The notes: generated from the sequence alone by a model not told the origin. Counted from the stretch's first letter, positions 18,323 through 26,659 are shown. The stretch is DNA of 36,533 nucleotides from Patescibacteria group bacterium (GCA_018825335.1 JAHJEW010000098.1:1-36533), one strand, 5' to 3'. Translations and numbers: made by a program.

Positions 18323-19390
18323 ATGCGGCAACATGCAAATTTAAAGAATGAAAATGGAAGGAAGGTGCTTGTAACAGGTGGTGCCGGATTTATCGGATCC
18401 AACTATGTGCATTATCATCATGAAAAATATCCGAACGACAGGATTTATGTTCTGGATAAGCTGACCTACGCTGGAAATTTGAACAACATTAAGAGTTTGC
18501 TTGACGTTAATGAGGTTGTTTTCGTGGAGGGCGATATTGCCGACCTGAAGTTTGTAAATGGCCTGTTTAAGCGGGAAATGTTTGACGTTGTCATAAACTT
18601 TGCGGCGGAGACGCACGTGGACAGGAGCATTATTGATCCGCATATTTTTGTGCAGACAAATGTGATCGGCACGCATAATCTTCTTCTCGCGTCGCGGGAT
18701 AATGCGGTAAAGAGGTATCATCAAATTTCAACCGACGAGGTGTACGGAGATCTGGGTAGCGGAAGCAAAGATTATTTCACGGAATCCACCCCCATCAATC
18801 CGAACTGCCCTTACGCCGCTTCCAAAGCGGGTGCGGACCTTCTTGTGATGTCTTATTTCGAGACTTACGGAATGCCGGTAACCATAAGCCGGTGCTCAAA
18901 TAATTACGGCCCGTACCAGTTTCCGGAAAAACTGATTCCGTTCTTTTTCAACCTGGCGCAGCAGGGTAGGCCGCTGCCGATTTACGGAGACGGGCAGAAT
19001 GTTCGCGACTGGCTATATGTGGTGGATCATTGCCGCGCGATAGATATGATTGTGCAGAGCGGTAAATACGGTGAGATTTATAACATCGGAGGGCATAATG
19101 AATTTACCAACTTGGAAATAACGAGATGCATTTTAAGATTTTTGGGGAAGAGTGAGGATTTGATAACTTTTGTGGAGGATAGAAGGGCGCACGACAGAAG
19201 GTATGCAATGGATCCGTCGAAGATTGAGCGCGAGCTTGGGTGGGCGCCGAGCGTGACTTTTGAAGAAGGGATAAAGAAAACTTTTGAATGGTACGGGCAA
19301 AACAGCGCATGGGTTTCAGATATTGTTGGGCGCCTGGAGATTCCGCAATTCAAGGTCTGGAGCAAAACGCCACAGGCCACAACAAGATAA
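18323..19390 (+). CDS. rmlB: dTDP-glucose 4,6-dehydratase RmlB
   Basis: This extended short-chain dehydrogenase makes dTDP-4-keto-6-deoxyglucose from dTDP-glucose. It is 355 aa long, with an NAD-binding GGAGFIGS (about residues 19-26), the family signature STDEVYG, the catalytic YAASKAG, and the dTDP-binding region SNNYGPYQFPEKLIP. The conserved RDWLYVVDHC and RRYAMDPSKI segments are also present. It lies between the ketoisomerase gene and proS (11-base gap) and is probably cotranscribed with both. The first ATG (18323) gives a short, polar N-terminal extension before the Rossmann fold; a start at 18335 is possible. Confidence 0.97.
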   Translation: MRQHANLKNENGRKVLVTGGAGFIGSNYVHYHHEKYPNDRIYVLDKLTYAGNLNNIKSLLDVNEVVFVEGDIADLKFVNGLFKREMFDVVINFAAETHVDRSIIDPHIFVQTNVIGTHNLLLASRDNAVKRYHQISTDEVYGDLGSGSKDYFTESTPINPNCPYAASKAGADLLVMSYFETYGMPVTISRCSNNYGPYQFPEKLIPFFFNLAQQGRPLPIYGDGQNVRDWLYVVDHCRAIDMIVQSGKYGEIYNIGGHNEFTNLEITRCILRFLGKSEDLITFVEDRRAHDRRYAMDPSKIERELGWAPSVTFEEGIKKTFEWYGQNSAWVSDIVGRLEIPQFKVWSKTPQATTR

Positions 19391-19401
19391 ACCAAACAAA
19401 T

Positions 19402-21126
19402 ATGAAATATTCAAAACTTTTCGGGAAGACAAGGCTTAAAGCGCCGCACGACGCCCAGTCGGTGAATGCCGGGCTTCTTTCGCAGGCCGGGTTTATAGAC
19501 AAGGTGGCCGCCGGCATTTACAGCTTTTTGCCTTTGGGGCTGCGGGTTTTACATAAGATCAACGCGATCATAAGGGACGAGATGGACAAGGCCGGCGGCC
19601 AGGAGATACTGATGCCGGCGCTGCACCCGCAGGAGCTTTGGGAAATCACCGGGCGCACCAGGACCATGGACGATGTTTTGTACAGAACCAGGGGCGCCGG
19701 CAACAAGGACTTTATTTTTGGGGCCAGCCACGAGGAGGCCGTTACTCCGCTTGCGGCAAAATTTGTGCAGTCGTATAAGGATCTCCCCTTCTCCGTTTAT
19801 CAGATTCAGACGAAGTTTCGCGATGAGCCGCGCGCAAAATCGGGGCTTTTGCGCGGGCGCGAGTTCGGGATGAAAGACATGTACAGCTTTCATCGTGACG
19901 AAAAGGATTTGGATGAATACTACGAAAAAATCAAGCGGACCTATCTGAACGTTTATGAACGCTGCGGCATGAAGGCTTACATTGTTGAAGCGAGTGGCGG
20001 AGCTTTCAGCGACAAATTTTCGCACGAATATTCAATCGTAACTCCGGCGGGCGAGGATAGTATCATCATCGATACAAAAACGGGACATGCACAGAATACG
20101 GAAATTGCCACGGGGAAGATTAAAAACCCATCCGACAATGAAGAAAGAGAACTGCCAATGAAGGAGGTGAAAATCGAAAGAGGGCTGACCGTGGAGGAGA
20201 ACGCGAAGGCTCACAAGGTGGAACCGTGGAGAATTTTGAAATCCGTTGTTTACAAAGTAGACGGCGCCCCGCCAGGGCGGGATCTGCGACGCGGCGAAGG
20301 TTTTTTGGGAGTTGCCATACGCGGGGATCTTTCTATTAACGAGCACAAACTGGAAAAATATCTTGGAAAACCGGTGAAGGCGGCGAGCGCGGAAGAATTA
20401 TCGGAGCTGAAGCTGGTGAGGGGATTTATTTCGCCCGTGGATCAGCCGAATTTAAGGTTTATTGCTGATCACAGCATTAAGAATGTTAAGAATTTTGTGA
20501 CCGGCGCGAACAGGTTGAACCATGATCTTGTGAATGTGAATGAGGGGCGTGATTTTATTATTGATGACTTTACGGATCTTGTTTTGCTGGATGAGAACGC
20601 GCTGGACGGCGGGGATGGACATAAAGTGGAAAAGGCCGTTGAGGCGGGGAATATTTTTAAACTGGGTACAAAGTATTCCACTGCTTTCGGGCTTATGTAT
20701 ACGGATGAGGAGGGCAAGCAACACCCGGTTGTCATGGGATGTTACGGGATTGGCAACACGCGGCTTGTGGGTACGATTGTTGAGGCCAGCCACGATGAAA
20801 ACGGCATTATCTGGCCAAAATCCGTGGCGCCTTATTTGGTGCATCTGGTTTCGCTCGGCAACGATGATAATGTTTTGGCGGGCGCGGAAAAGCTTTATGG
20901 AGAACTAAATGAAAAAGGCGTTGAGGTTCTTTATGATGATCGAAATGAAAGCGCGGGAAAGAAATTGAAGGACGCCGATCTTATTGGTATTCCGCTGCGG
21001 CTGGTTTTGAGCGCGCGAACTTTGAAGGAGGACGCAGTTGAGTGGAAGGTGCGCGGCGAAAAAGAGGTCCGCATGGTGGGACTCGGCGACATTGTGGATA
21101 AAGTGGCTGAATTTGCGAAGAGTTAA
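19402..21126 (+). CDS. proS: Prolyl-tRNA synthetase
   Basis: This class II aminoacyl-tRNA synthetase of 574 aa charges tRNA-Pro. Motif 1 and 2 regions are visible ('VAAGIYSFLPLGLRVLHKI', 'KFRDEPRAKSGLLRGREF'), as is motif 3 ('MGCYGIGNTRLVGTIVE'). The middle holds a YbaK-like insertion domain (about 235-375), as in bacterial-type ProRS, which edits mischarged Ala-tRNA. A C-terminal anticodon-binding domain follows ('GVEVLYDDRNESAGKKLKDADLIGIP'). The start at 19402 begins MKYSKLFGKT and directly precedes the conserved 'DAQSVNAGLLSQAGFI'. Upstream in-frame codons would overlap rmlB. A housekeeping synthetase placed in the middle of a sugar-nucleotide run is unusual. Confidence 0.97.
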   Translation: MKYSKLFGKTRLKAPHDAQSVNAGLLSQAGFIDKVAAGIYSFLPLGLRVLHKINAIIRDEMDKAGGQEILMPALHPQELWEITGRTRTMDDVLYRTRGAGNKDFIFGASHEEAVTPLAAKFVQSYKDLPFSVYQIQTKFRDEPRAKSGLLRGREFGMKDMYSFHRDEKDLDEYYEKIKRTYLNVYERCGMKAYIVEASGGAFSDKFSHEYSIVTPAGEDSIIIDTKTGHAQNTEIATGKIKNPSDNEERELPMKEVKIERGLTVEENAKAHKVEPWRILKSVVYKVDGAPPGRDLRRGEGFLGVAIRGDLSINEHKLEKYLGKPVKAASAEELSELKLVRGFISPVDQPNLRFIADHSIKNVKNFVTGANRLNHDLVNVNEGRDFIIDDFTDLVLLDENALDGGDGHKVEKAVEAGNIFKLGTKYSTAFGLMYTDEEGKQHPVVMGCYGIGNTRLVGTIVEASHDENGIIWPKSVAPYLVHLVSLGNDDNVLAGAEKLYGELNEKGVEVLYDDRNESAGKKLKDADLIGIPLRLVLSARTLKEDAVEWKVRGEKEVRMVGLGDIVDKVAEFAKS

Positions 21127-21184
21127 GTTTGTCGTGAGAATACGGGCGATGTGGTCAATTGGTATTTTCTTACTTTTTCAATAG

Positions 21185-22045
21185 ATGCGTGTACTTATTC
21201 TGGGCAAAAACGGCATGCTGGGACACGACATGGAAAAGGTTTTTGTTGATACCGATGTGATTGCGCTAAGTTTTCTGGATCTGGATATTACGGATAAGGA
21301 AGCGGTTTTTGAAAAACTTATGACCATTGCGCCGGATATTTTGATCAACTGTACGGGTTACACGGATGTGGATGGCGCGGAAAAGGACGAAGAGAAGGCC
21401 AATGAGGTTAACGGATACGGCGTCGGGGTTCTTGCGCGGGCCTGCCGTGAGATTGACGCGACGCTGGTGCACTTCAGCAGCGATTATGTTTTTCACGGCG
21501 ATAAAAAAAGAGGATATAACGAGGATGACAGCATTAATCCCATAAACGCCTACGGGCGCAGCAAGGCTCTGGGCGAACAGCTGATTTTGGACGAAATGGA
21601 GTCCATAGGCGCGGACACGCCCAAGGAGGGCAAGTTTTTTATTATCCGGACGTCCTGGCTTTACGGCCTGCACGGAAAGAATTTTGTCGAAACCATGCTG
21701 GAGCTGGGAAACCGCGAGGAGCCCCTTAGGGTCGTGGATGACCAGTTTGGTAAACCTACATATACCCTGGATTTGTGCGAACAGGTAAAATGGCTTGCCT
21801 TAAGCCATGAATACCCTTCAGGGATTTATCATGTCACAAACGAGGGCGCGACCACGTGGTTCCGGTTCGCGAAGAAGATTTTTGAGCTTTCAAAAGTGCG
21901 CGGCCGCGTGATACCATGCACAACCGATGAATTTAAACGGCCGGCGCGAAGGCCAAAGTTCTCGGCATTAACAAATAATATGCTGCCAAAACTTAGACCG
22001 TGGGAAGAAGCGCTGGCGGATTATCTTAGATCAAGAAAAACTTAA
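21185..22045 (+). CDS. rmlD: dTDP-4-dehydrorhamnose reductase (RmlD-like)
   Basis: This 286-aa short-chain reductase of the RmlD family has the N-terminal GKNGMLG nucleotide-binding motif, 'DILINCTGYTDVDGAEKDEEKA', 'HFSSDYVFHG', the catalytic pair in NAYGRSKALGEQ (YxxxK), and 'RTSWLYGLHGKNFVE'. The family performs the last step of dTDP-L-rhamnose synthesis. The expected 3,5-epimerase RmlC is not in this window. The substrate could therefore be dTDP-4-keto-rhamnose supplied through an rmlC elsewhere, or a related dTDP sugar. The gene ends 9 bases before rmlA, indicating one operon. There is no SD at the ATG. Confidence 0.92.
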   Translation: MRVLILGKNGMLGHDMEKVFVDTDVIALSFLDLDITDKEAVFEKLMTIAPDILINCTGYTDVDGAEKDEEKANEVNGYGVGVLARACREIDATLVHFSSDYVFHGDKKRGYNEDDSINPINAYGRSKALGEQLILDEMESIGADTPKEGKFFIIRTSWLYGLHGKNFVETMLELGNREEPLRVVDDQFGKPTYTLDLCEQVKWLALSHEYPSGIYHVTNEGATTWFRFAKKIFELSKVRGRVIPCTTDEFKRPARRPKFSALTNNMLPKLRPWEEALADYLRSRKT

Positions 22046-22054
22046 CGTTTTTTT

Positions 22055-22804
22055 ATGGATAAAAGTGCCGGAAAGGCCGCAGTAAAGGGTATTGTTCTGG
22101 CGGGAGGAAACGGGCGCAGACTGGAGCCGCTCACCAGCGTTACCAACAAGCATCTTCTGGCGGTTTATGACAAGCCGATGATTTATTATCCTCTTGGAAC
22201 GCTTTTGAATGCGGGGGTTAAAGATATTTTGATTATTACGGGGCGCGATCACGCCGGGAGGTTTCTGAAACTTCTGGGGTCCGGCGGTGATCTTGGGTGC
22301 CGTTTTTCTTTTGCTGTTCAGGACGAAGCCGGGGGGATCGCGCAGGCGCTGGCCCTTGCGGAAAATTTCGTCGGCAAAGACAACTGCGCCGTTATTTTGG
22401 GCGACAATATTTTCGAGGATGATTTTGGCGGTGTAATCGGGGATTTCCGGGATCGGAAGGGCGCGCGCATTTTCATTAAAGACGTACCGGATCCGCATCG
22501 TTTCGGGGTCGCGGAGCTGAATGGAGAGAAGGTTATCAATATTGAGGAAAAGCCATCGAATCCAAAAAGTTCATACGCGGTGACCGGTTTGTATCTTTAT
22601 GACAACGATGTTTTTAGTGTGATTAAGGATATAGAGCCATCCGGCAGAGGCGAAATGGAAATTACCGACGTCAATAATCATTATATTCAAAAAGGGCTTA
22701 TGCGGGCGCACTTTGTTAAGAGAGAATGGACGGACGCGGGGACGTTTGAGAGTTTGTATAACGCCAACAGGATTGCCAGAAATATTGAATTGGCGAAGTC
22801 ATGA
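22055..22804 (+). CDS. rmlA: Glucose-1-phosphate thymidylyltransferase RmlA
   Basis: This nucleotidyltransferase makes dTDP-glucose from dTTP and glucose-1-phosphate, the entry step for the neighbouring dTDP-sugar enzymes. It is 249 aa long with the signature GIVLAGGNGRRLEPLT, the substrate lysine region TNKHLLAVYDKPMIYYPL, 'ILGDNIFEDD', 'IEEKPSNPKSSYAVTGLY' and 'REWTDAGTFESL'. At this length it is the short form, lacking much of the C-terminal allosteric extension of classical RmlA (about 290 aa), so feedback regulation may differ. The stop overlaps the next start by 4 bases (ATGA), which suggests translational coupling to the PfkB-family kinase. Confidence 0.95.
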   Translation: MDKSAGKAAVKGIVLAGGNGRRLEPLTSVTNKHLLAVYDKPMIYYPLGTLLNAGVKDILIITGRDHAGRFLKLLGSGGDLGCRFSFAVQDEAGGIAQALALAENFVGKDNCAVILGDNIFEDDFGGVIGDFRDRKGARIFIKDVPDPHRFGVAELNGEKVINIEEKPSNPKSSYAVTGLYLYDNDVFSVIKDIEPSGRGEMEITDVNNHYIQKGLMRAHFVKREWTDAGTFESLYNANRIARNIELAKS

Positions 22805-23805
22805 GTGAAGTTTATAACCCAGACGGCCGGATTCTTGTTGTGGGATCGCTCGCATACGACCATGTTATGCGGCACGCCGGCAGTTTTAAGGATGCGATTT
22901 TGCCGGGCAATTACAATGTTTCGCTGCCCGCCGCAGGTCGTCAGGTCTTTTTTGGCGGATGCGGCGGCAATATTGCTTATAGTTTGAGTCTGTTTGGCGA
23001 GCGGCCGGTTATTATTACGGCCGCCGGAAAGGATTTTGACGATTATGAAAAACGGCTTTCGTCGCTTGGCGTGGACATTTCTTTTGTGACGCGTTCGCGA
23101 CATCTGCCTACGGCCTCCGCCTTTATTGTGACCGACAAGAATGAAAATCAGGTTACGATTTTCGATCCGGGCGCCATGCACGGGGAGGATTGCGCGGTTT
23201 CAATCGGCGATGTTTTGTCGGCGAAACGCGACGCGTCGCAAGACGCGGAGCGCGGCGGGGTTTCCCGCGCTATTATTTCCCCCGACAAACCGTCGAACAT
23301 GCTTAAGTTCGCGCGGGAATGTCGCGAACACGGGATTCCGTATATTTTTGATCCCGCCCAGCAGATTGGCCTTTTTGAGGATGATGAGTTGCTTACCGCT
23401 ATTTCGGGTGCGGAAATTCTCATCGTTAACGAGTATGAAGCGGGGCTTCTGGAAAGTAAGCTGGGTCTTGTGCGCGCGAAGATTGCTACCATGGCGGGGA
23501 TTTATATAGAAACGCACGGGGCGCGCGGCGCGGCGGTGCAGGTTAATTTGGCTGGCAGGGCGTGCGAAATGCTTCACATTGCGGCCGTGGCGCCGACGCG
23601 GCTCATCGATCCGACCGGCTGCGGCGACGCTTTCCGCGCGGGTGTTCTTGTCGGCCTGCAAAGAGGCTTCGGCATTGAGAAAGCCTGCCGCGTCGGCGCG
23701 CTTTTGGCTACATATAGCCTTGAATGCGCAGGAACACAGTCCCACTCTTTTACATTGGCCCGATTCGCCGATCGCTTCAAAGAAAGTTTCGGAGAAAGTT
23801 TTTAG
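22801..23805 (+). CDS. PfkB-family carbohydrate/nucleoside kinase
   Basis: This is a 334-aa ribokinase-family enzyme. The N-terminal signature 'FFGGCGGNIAYSLSLFG' and the C-terminal catalytic/anion-hole motif 'DPTGCGDAFRAGVLVGL' are both intact. The GGxGGNIAY form is typical of adenosine/nucleoside kinases and related sugar kinases, so the substrate could be a nucleoside or a sugar. It is translationally coupled to rmlA through the ATGA overlap. That context hints at a role in salvage or in feeding phosphorylated sugar into the pathway, but a shared transcript does not prove a shared pathway. Confidence 0.87.
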   Translation: MSEVYNPDGRILVVGSLAYDHVMRHAGSFKDAILPGNYNVSLPAAGRQVFFGGCGGNIAYSLSLFGERPVIITAAGKDFDDYEKRLSSLGVDISFVTRSRHLPTASAFIVTDKNENQVTIFDPGAMHGEDCAVSIGDVLSAKRDASQDAERGGVSRAIISPDKPSNMLKFARECREHGIPYIFDPAQQIGLFEDDELLTAISGAEILIVNEYEAGLLESKLGLVRAKIATMAGIYIETHGARGAAVQVNLAGRACEMLHIAAVAPTRLIDPTGCGDAFRAGVLVGLQRGFGIEKACRVGALLATYSLECAGTQSHSFTLARFADRFKESFGESF

Positions 23806-23825
23806 GTTATAATTGTCCCACTTGC

Positions 23826-23831
23826 TATAAT
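23826..23831 (+). promoter_or_regulatory. Extended -10 promoter element upstream of the VKOR gene
   Basis: TGCTATAAT contains a perfect TATAAT preceded by the TGn extension. No good -35 box is seen at the normal distance, which is common for extended -10 promoters. The VKOR start codon is 39 bases downstream, with no SD. Confidence 0.5.
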
Positions 23832-23870
23832 GCGTGGTGGATATTATCAAAAATTAACAAAAATATTTTT

Positions 23871-24386
23871 ATGGTTCGACAAAAAGTAAATAAACTTCTC
23901 ACCGCAATCGCGGCGCTTTGCTTTGTTGCAATGGGCGTGACGATTTACCTTACCTACATGCATTTTAAGCCGGAAGCGGCCGAATTCTGTAATTTCAGCG
24001 AAGCGTGGAACTGCGATGTCGTCAACAAAAGCGCCTGGTCGGTTGTTGATCTCGGCTTCGTACAGATTCCGGTTGCGATCCTGGGTTTTCTTACGTATTT
24101 AACCTTTTTTGTTGTGTCGATTCTGATCGTAAAAAAAGTGAACTGGCGTAAGATTTGGGGTAGGCTGAACGAAAAGCTGATTTTGAATTTGATGAAGTAT
24201 CTGAGCATAATCGGGTTTGTTTTTAGTCTTTATCTAAGCTATATAGAAGCTTTTGTGCTGCAGACGTTCTGCCTTTTCTGCGTGATTCAGCAGGTGATTA
24301 TTCTTGCGATCATGATTTTGTTTTTTGTGATTCTGGCCGCGATCAAATCGGACATGAATAAGACCCGCGCGTGCGAGTTTTGTTGA
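23871..24386 (+). CDS. VKOR-family quinone-coupled disulfide-generating membrane protein
   Basis: This 171-aa protein has four to five transmembrane helices. The loop cysteines C40 and C48 are eight residues apart, as in vitamin K epoxide reductases, and the active-site CLFC is C134/C137. Bacterial VKOR homologues replace DsbB: they oxidise a thioredoxin-like partner and pass electrons to quinone. No thioredoxin domain is fused here, so a separate DsbA-like partner is expected elsewhere. I placed the start at ATG 23871 because it gives a basic MVRQKVNK N terminus directly before the first helix; upstream codons would run into the kinase gene. Two further cysteines end the protein (CEFC). The CcdA-like gene follows after 17 bases. 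Confidence 0.92.
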   Translation: MVRQKVNKLLTAIAALCFVAMGVTIYLTYMHFKPEAAEFCNFSEAWNCDVVNKSAWSVVDLGFVQIPVAILGFLTYLTFFVVSILIVKKVNWRKIWGRLNEKLILNLMKYLSIIGFVFSLYLSYIEAFVLQTFCLFCVIQQVIILAIMILFFVILAAIKSDMNKTRACEFC

Positions 24387-24403
24387 TTTTATAATACGGT
24401 TTT

Positions 24404-25120
24404 ATGGACGGATTTTACGCGGATTTGCGGTTCCCGACTGTGGTGGTGACGGCGCTGGTCGATTCGATCAATCCTTGCGCGATCGGGGTTTTGATTCTGC
24501 TGATTTCCACGCTTCTGGCGCTATTTGAGAACAAGAAACGGCTTTTGTTCGTGGGCATTGTTTATGTGGCTGCTGTTTATATCACTTATTTACTTGCCGG
24601 ATTGGGTCTTCTTCTTTTCATTCAGCGGCTTTCCATTCATCTGGAGCAGTCTCTGGGGCTTCTTGTGGGGTGCCTGGTTATTTTTCTGGGTCTTATAGAA
24701 GTCAAGGACGCTTTCTGGCCCAATAAAAAAAAAGGGCCGATTTTGGGGATCAATCCCCGTTACGCGGAAAGAATTAAGGTGATGGCGCATAAGGCGACGG
24801 TTCCCGGTGTAATTGCTCTTGGAATGTTTGTGGCGGCGGTGGAGCTGCCATGCACGGGAGGTCCTTATCTGGCCATTACTACGATTTTGTCACGGAATTT
24901 CGATATGAAGACCTTTTTTTATTTGCTGCTGTATAATTTTATTTTTGTGCTGCCGCTGATTGTAATTGTCGGGCTGGCTTATCTGGGGACGAGCGTGGCG
25001 AGTCTAAAGAAGTGGAAAGAGATGAACAAAAAGTGGATGAGGTTTGGTGCCGGCCTTTTAATGATTGCGCTGGGGATTTTGCTGATGCTGTTGGCGGAGG
25101 ATGTGATCGCGCTGTATTAG
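24404..25120 (+). CDS. CcdA/DsbD-like thiol-reductant transporter
   Basis: This 238-aa polytopic membrane protein has about six hydrophobic segments. It carries the two hallmark cysteines of the CcdA/DsbD transmembrane family: C25 in 'SINPCAIGVLILL' and C150 in 'AVELPCTGGPYLA'. The family carries electrons from cytoplasmic thioredoxin across the membrane to reduce exported thiols. The pairing with VKOR (17-base gap) gives one oxidising and one reducing arm, suggesting disulfide formation and isomerisation or quality control of secreted proteins. No cytochrome c biogenesis genes are nearby, so a role in cytochrome maturation is not supported here. Confidence 0.88.
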   Translation: MDGFYADLRFPTVVVTALVDSINPCAIGVLILLISTLLALFENKKRLLFVGIVYVAAVYITYLLAGLGLLLFIQRLSIHLEQSLGLLVGCLVIFLGLIEVKDAFWPNKKKGPILGINPRYAERIKVMAHKATVPGVIALGMFVAAVELPCTGGPYLAITTILSRNFDMKTFFYLLLYNFIFVLPLIVIVGLAYLGTSVASLKKWKEMNKKWMRFGAGLLMIALGILLMLLAEDVIALY

Positions 25121-25210
25121 GTTTTTTTTTGGTTGTTTTTTAGAAATATTTTAAGTGGAGATTAGATATTTTTCACAACAGTTTGGTAATATCTTGTCAC
25201 CAGAAAATTC

Positions 25211-25239
25211 TTGTCACCAAAAAAAAAGTAACATATATT
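25211..25239 (+). promoter_or_regulatory. Promoter of the small coiled-coil gene
   Basis: TTGTCA (25211-25216) and TATATT (25234-25239) are separated by 17 bases. The octamer TTGTCACC occurs twice, about 17 bases apart (near 25194 and at 25211), which could be a duplicated -35 or a binding-site pair. Confidence 0.6.
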
Positions 25240-25265
25240 TTGTAGCCCATAAAAAGGACAACAAC

Positions 25266-25625
25266 ATGATAAAAGATTTACAAAAACCCGCCACCAAGGG
25301 TGATTTAATGCTTACCAAAAAAGAACTGCGTAAGGAGATGAGTGATTTGAGTAAAGGGCTGCGCGGGGAGATGACCGACATGCGCGGGGAGATTGGAAAT
25401 ATTAAAGTGGACATTCTGGATATCAGGGGAGAGTTGCGGGATATTAGGGCTAATATGTATACAAAGGCGGACCACATGAAGTTTATGGAATGGATGGATG
25501 AGGCGATGACGGAATTGCGGGACACGCGGGATGAAAGGAGGCTATCGGAGTCGCATATGCTGCGCATGGATGACACGCTTGGCGATCATGAAAAGCGGAT
25601 TGTCAGGCTGGAGAAGGCGGCGTAG
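25266..25625 (+). CDS. Small coiled-coil protein of unknown function
   Basis: This 119-aa, strongly charged protein is almost entirely predicted coiled coil. Heptad-like repeats of 'RGEMTDMRGEIGNIKVDILDIRGELRDIRANM' type fill residues about 30-75, and a second helical stretch ends in 'DHEKRIVRLEKAA'. There is no signal peptide or membrane segment. The ATG at 25266 is chosen because an AAGGA lies 9 bases upstream and the promoter 25211-25239 sits properly before it. It is the last host-style gene before the GC-rich island. No function can be assigned; small coiled-coil proteins of this type are common in CPR genomes. Confidence 0.72.
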   Translation: MIKDLQKPATKGDLMLTKKELRKEMSDLSKGLRGEMTDMRGEIGNIKVDILDIRGELRDIRANMYTKADHMKFMEWMDEAMTELRDTRDERRLSESHMLRMDDTLGDHEKRIVRLEKAA

Positions 25626-25673
25626 GGGGCATGGCGAAAATAGGCATTTTGTTTGTGCCCGGATATTTTAAAA

Positions 25674-25701
25674 AGCGCACTTCGTTTTGCTGCGTGCGTG
25701 G
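25674..25701. repeat. REP-like imperfect palindrome, left edge of island
   Basis: This 28-base unit begins AGCGCACTTCG and ends TGCGTGCGTGG. By eye 23 of 28 bases match the copy at 32221-32248, in the same orientation. Its ends GCGCAC and GTGCGT can pair into a short stem. Confidence 0.65.
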
Positions 25702-25712
25702 TTGAAAGAGGA

Positions 25713-25728
25713 AAAACTCACTTACGAA
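25713..25728. repeat. Left copy of a 16-bp perfect inverted repeat
   Basis: AAAACTCACTTACGAA here is the exact reverse complement of 26938-26953. The pair brackets the whole first GC-rich transcription unit (gene, leader and downstream hairpins). Confidence 0.7.
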
Positions 25729-25739
25729 TGGTGAGGGTG

Positions 25740-25772
25740 GCGGACCTGGTTCTTTGTGGGAACCAGGTCCGC
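25740..25772. terminator. 13-bp perfect stem-loop downstream of the 276-aa lipoprotein gene
   Basis: GCGGACCTGGTTC (25740-25752) pairs perfectly with 25760-25772 around a 7-base loop. There is no T-run on either strand, so it may act as a 3' end stabiliser or a factor-assisted terminator and not as a classical intrinsic terminator. Confidence 0.5.
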
Positions 25773-25792
25773 TCCTCGGTTGTGGCGCTCGA

Positions 25793-25814
25793 CCCCCGGT
25801 TTTTAGGCCGGGGG
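25793..25814 (-). terminator. Stem-loop just after the stop codon of the 276-aa lipoprotein gene
   Basis: CCCCCGG (25793-25799) pairs with CCGGGGG (25808-25814), with a T/A-rich loop. It lies 15 bases beyond the stop on the minus strand. A second, stronger hairpin follows at 25740-25772. Confidence 0.45.
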
Positions 25815-25828
25815 GAGCGCAGGGGGGG

Positions 25829-26659
25829 TCAGTTGGTCCCGAGGGGGATCACGCTGACCGTTGCTGCGCCGCCGCCGAAGGCGACGGCGCAGCCCGACGC
25901 CGACCCGAAGTCGGCGTAGGTGGGGGCTCCGGCCGCCCCCGAGAAGGTGGCATGGCCGGTGTCCCAGGACACCGCGCCAACCACCGCACCGACGACCTTG
26001 ACGGTCTCGGCGCACTTTCCGGCGGCGAACACCACGGATGCGACCGTGGTGTTCGCCGTGGTGGACATCTTTAGGGTTTGGCACCCCCAAAGTCCACTGG
26101 TTGCCCCGTCGGCGTAGGCGTCGCTGACGGCGAGGTAGGCATTGGGATCGTTCGAGGCCGGGGGGCCGTTGAACGAGCACAGTTGGTAGTTGGTGACAGT
26201 GCCACCCGTGCTACCGCCGGTGCCGCCAGTGCCGGTGCTGCCCGTGTTGCAGGCGAACTGCGCCGTGGTGTGCTCGCACACCATCTCGCAGATGCCCGTC
26301 GAGGTCTCGAAGACCTCGCAACCGACGCCCGGGGCGCCCTGGGCGCCCGCGGCACCCGGCGGGAGCTTGATGCTCTCGCCGTTTTCGCATGCCACGACGA
26401 TGGTTCCATCGTCGAGCTGCGTTGCCGTGGACACCACACAGGTGCCCTTGGCGACGTCGGTGCTGGACAGGACGTCGCCGTCCTCGTCCCTGCACACGCG
26501 CATCGAATTGCCATTCTCGTCCTGCTCGTACGAGCAGGACGAGAAGTCGTCGCCGCAGCCCGCGAGGGCCGCAACGACGAGCAGGAGGGTGGTGATGAGG
26601 GCCGCCTTGGCGGCCCTCGCCTTTTTTGCCCCGCAGGGGGGGCGGGTGGCATTCGCCAT
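25829..26659 (-). CDS. Secreted lipoprotein with collagen-like patch and Gly/Thr linker
   Basis: This 276-aa protein has a basic N region, a hydrophobic core (ITTLLLVVAALAGC) and a clear lipobox, giving lipidated Cys36. The mature part has a Cys-containing acidic segment ('DENGNSMRVCRDEDGDV'), an 'ENGESIKLPPGAAGAQGAPG' collagen-like patch, a few more cysteines, a TG/GS-rich linker (about residues 140-160) and a C-terminal globular domain of about 110 aa. This layout is familiar from Myxococcota/deltaproteobacterial surface lipoproteins; the function is unknown. The start at 26659 is fixed by a strong GGAAGGAGA SD 8-9 bases upstream. A terminator-like palindrome lies inside the signal-peptide codons (26597-26618). 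Confidence 0.8.
   Translation of the reverse strand: MANATRPPCGAKKARAAKAALITTLLLVVAALAGCGDDFSSCSYEQDENGNSMRVCRDEDGDVLSSTDVAKGTCVVSTATQLDDGTIVVACENGESIKLPPGAAGAQGAPGVGCEVFETSTGICEMVCEHTTAQFACNTGSTGTGGTGGSTGGTVTNYQLCSFNGPPASNDPNAYLAVSDAYADGATSGLWGCQTLKMSTTANTTVASVVFAAGKCAETVKVVGAVVGAVSWDTGHATFSGAAGAPTYADFGSASGCAVAFGGGAATVSVIPLGTN
26597..26627 (+). terminator. Terminator-like palindrome inside a signal-peptide coding region
   Basis: On the + strand GAGGGCCGCC-TT-GGCGGCCCTC (26597-26618) is a perfect palindrome followed by GCC and six Ts (26622-26627), the form of an intrinsic terminator. On the minus strand it encodes ARAAKAAL of the lipoprotein signal peptide. It could stop antisense transcription into the gene or may be chance from Ala/Arg codons. 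Confidence 0.35.

Noticed and set aside
24404..25120. Cytochrome c maturation role for the CcdA-like protein
   Set aside because: No other cytochrome biogenesis genes are nearby; pairing with VKOR points to thiol chemistry of exported proteins instead.
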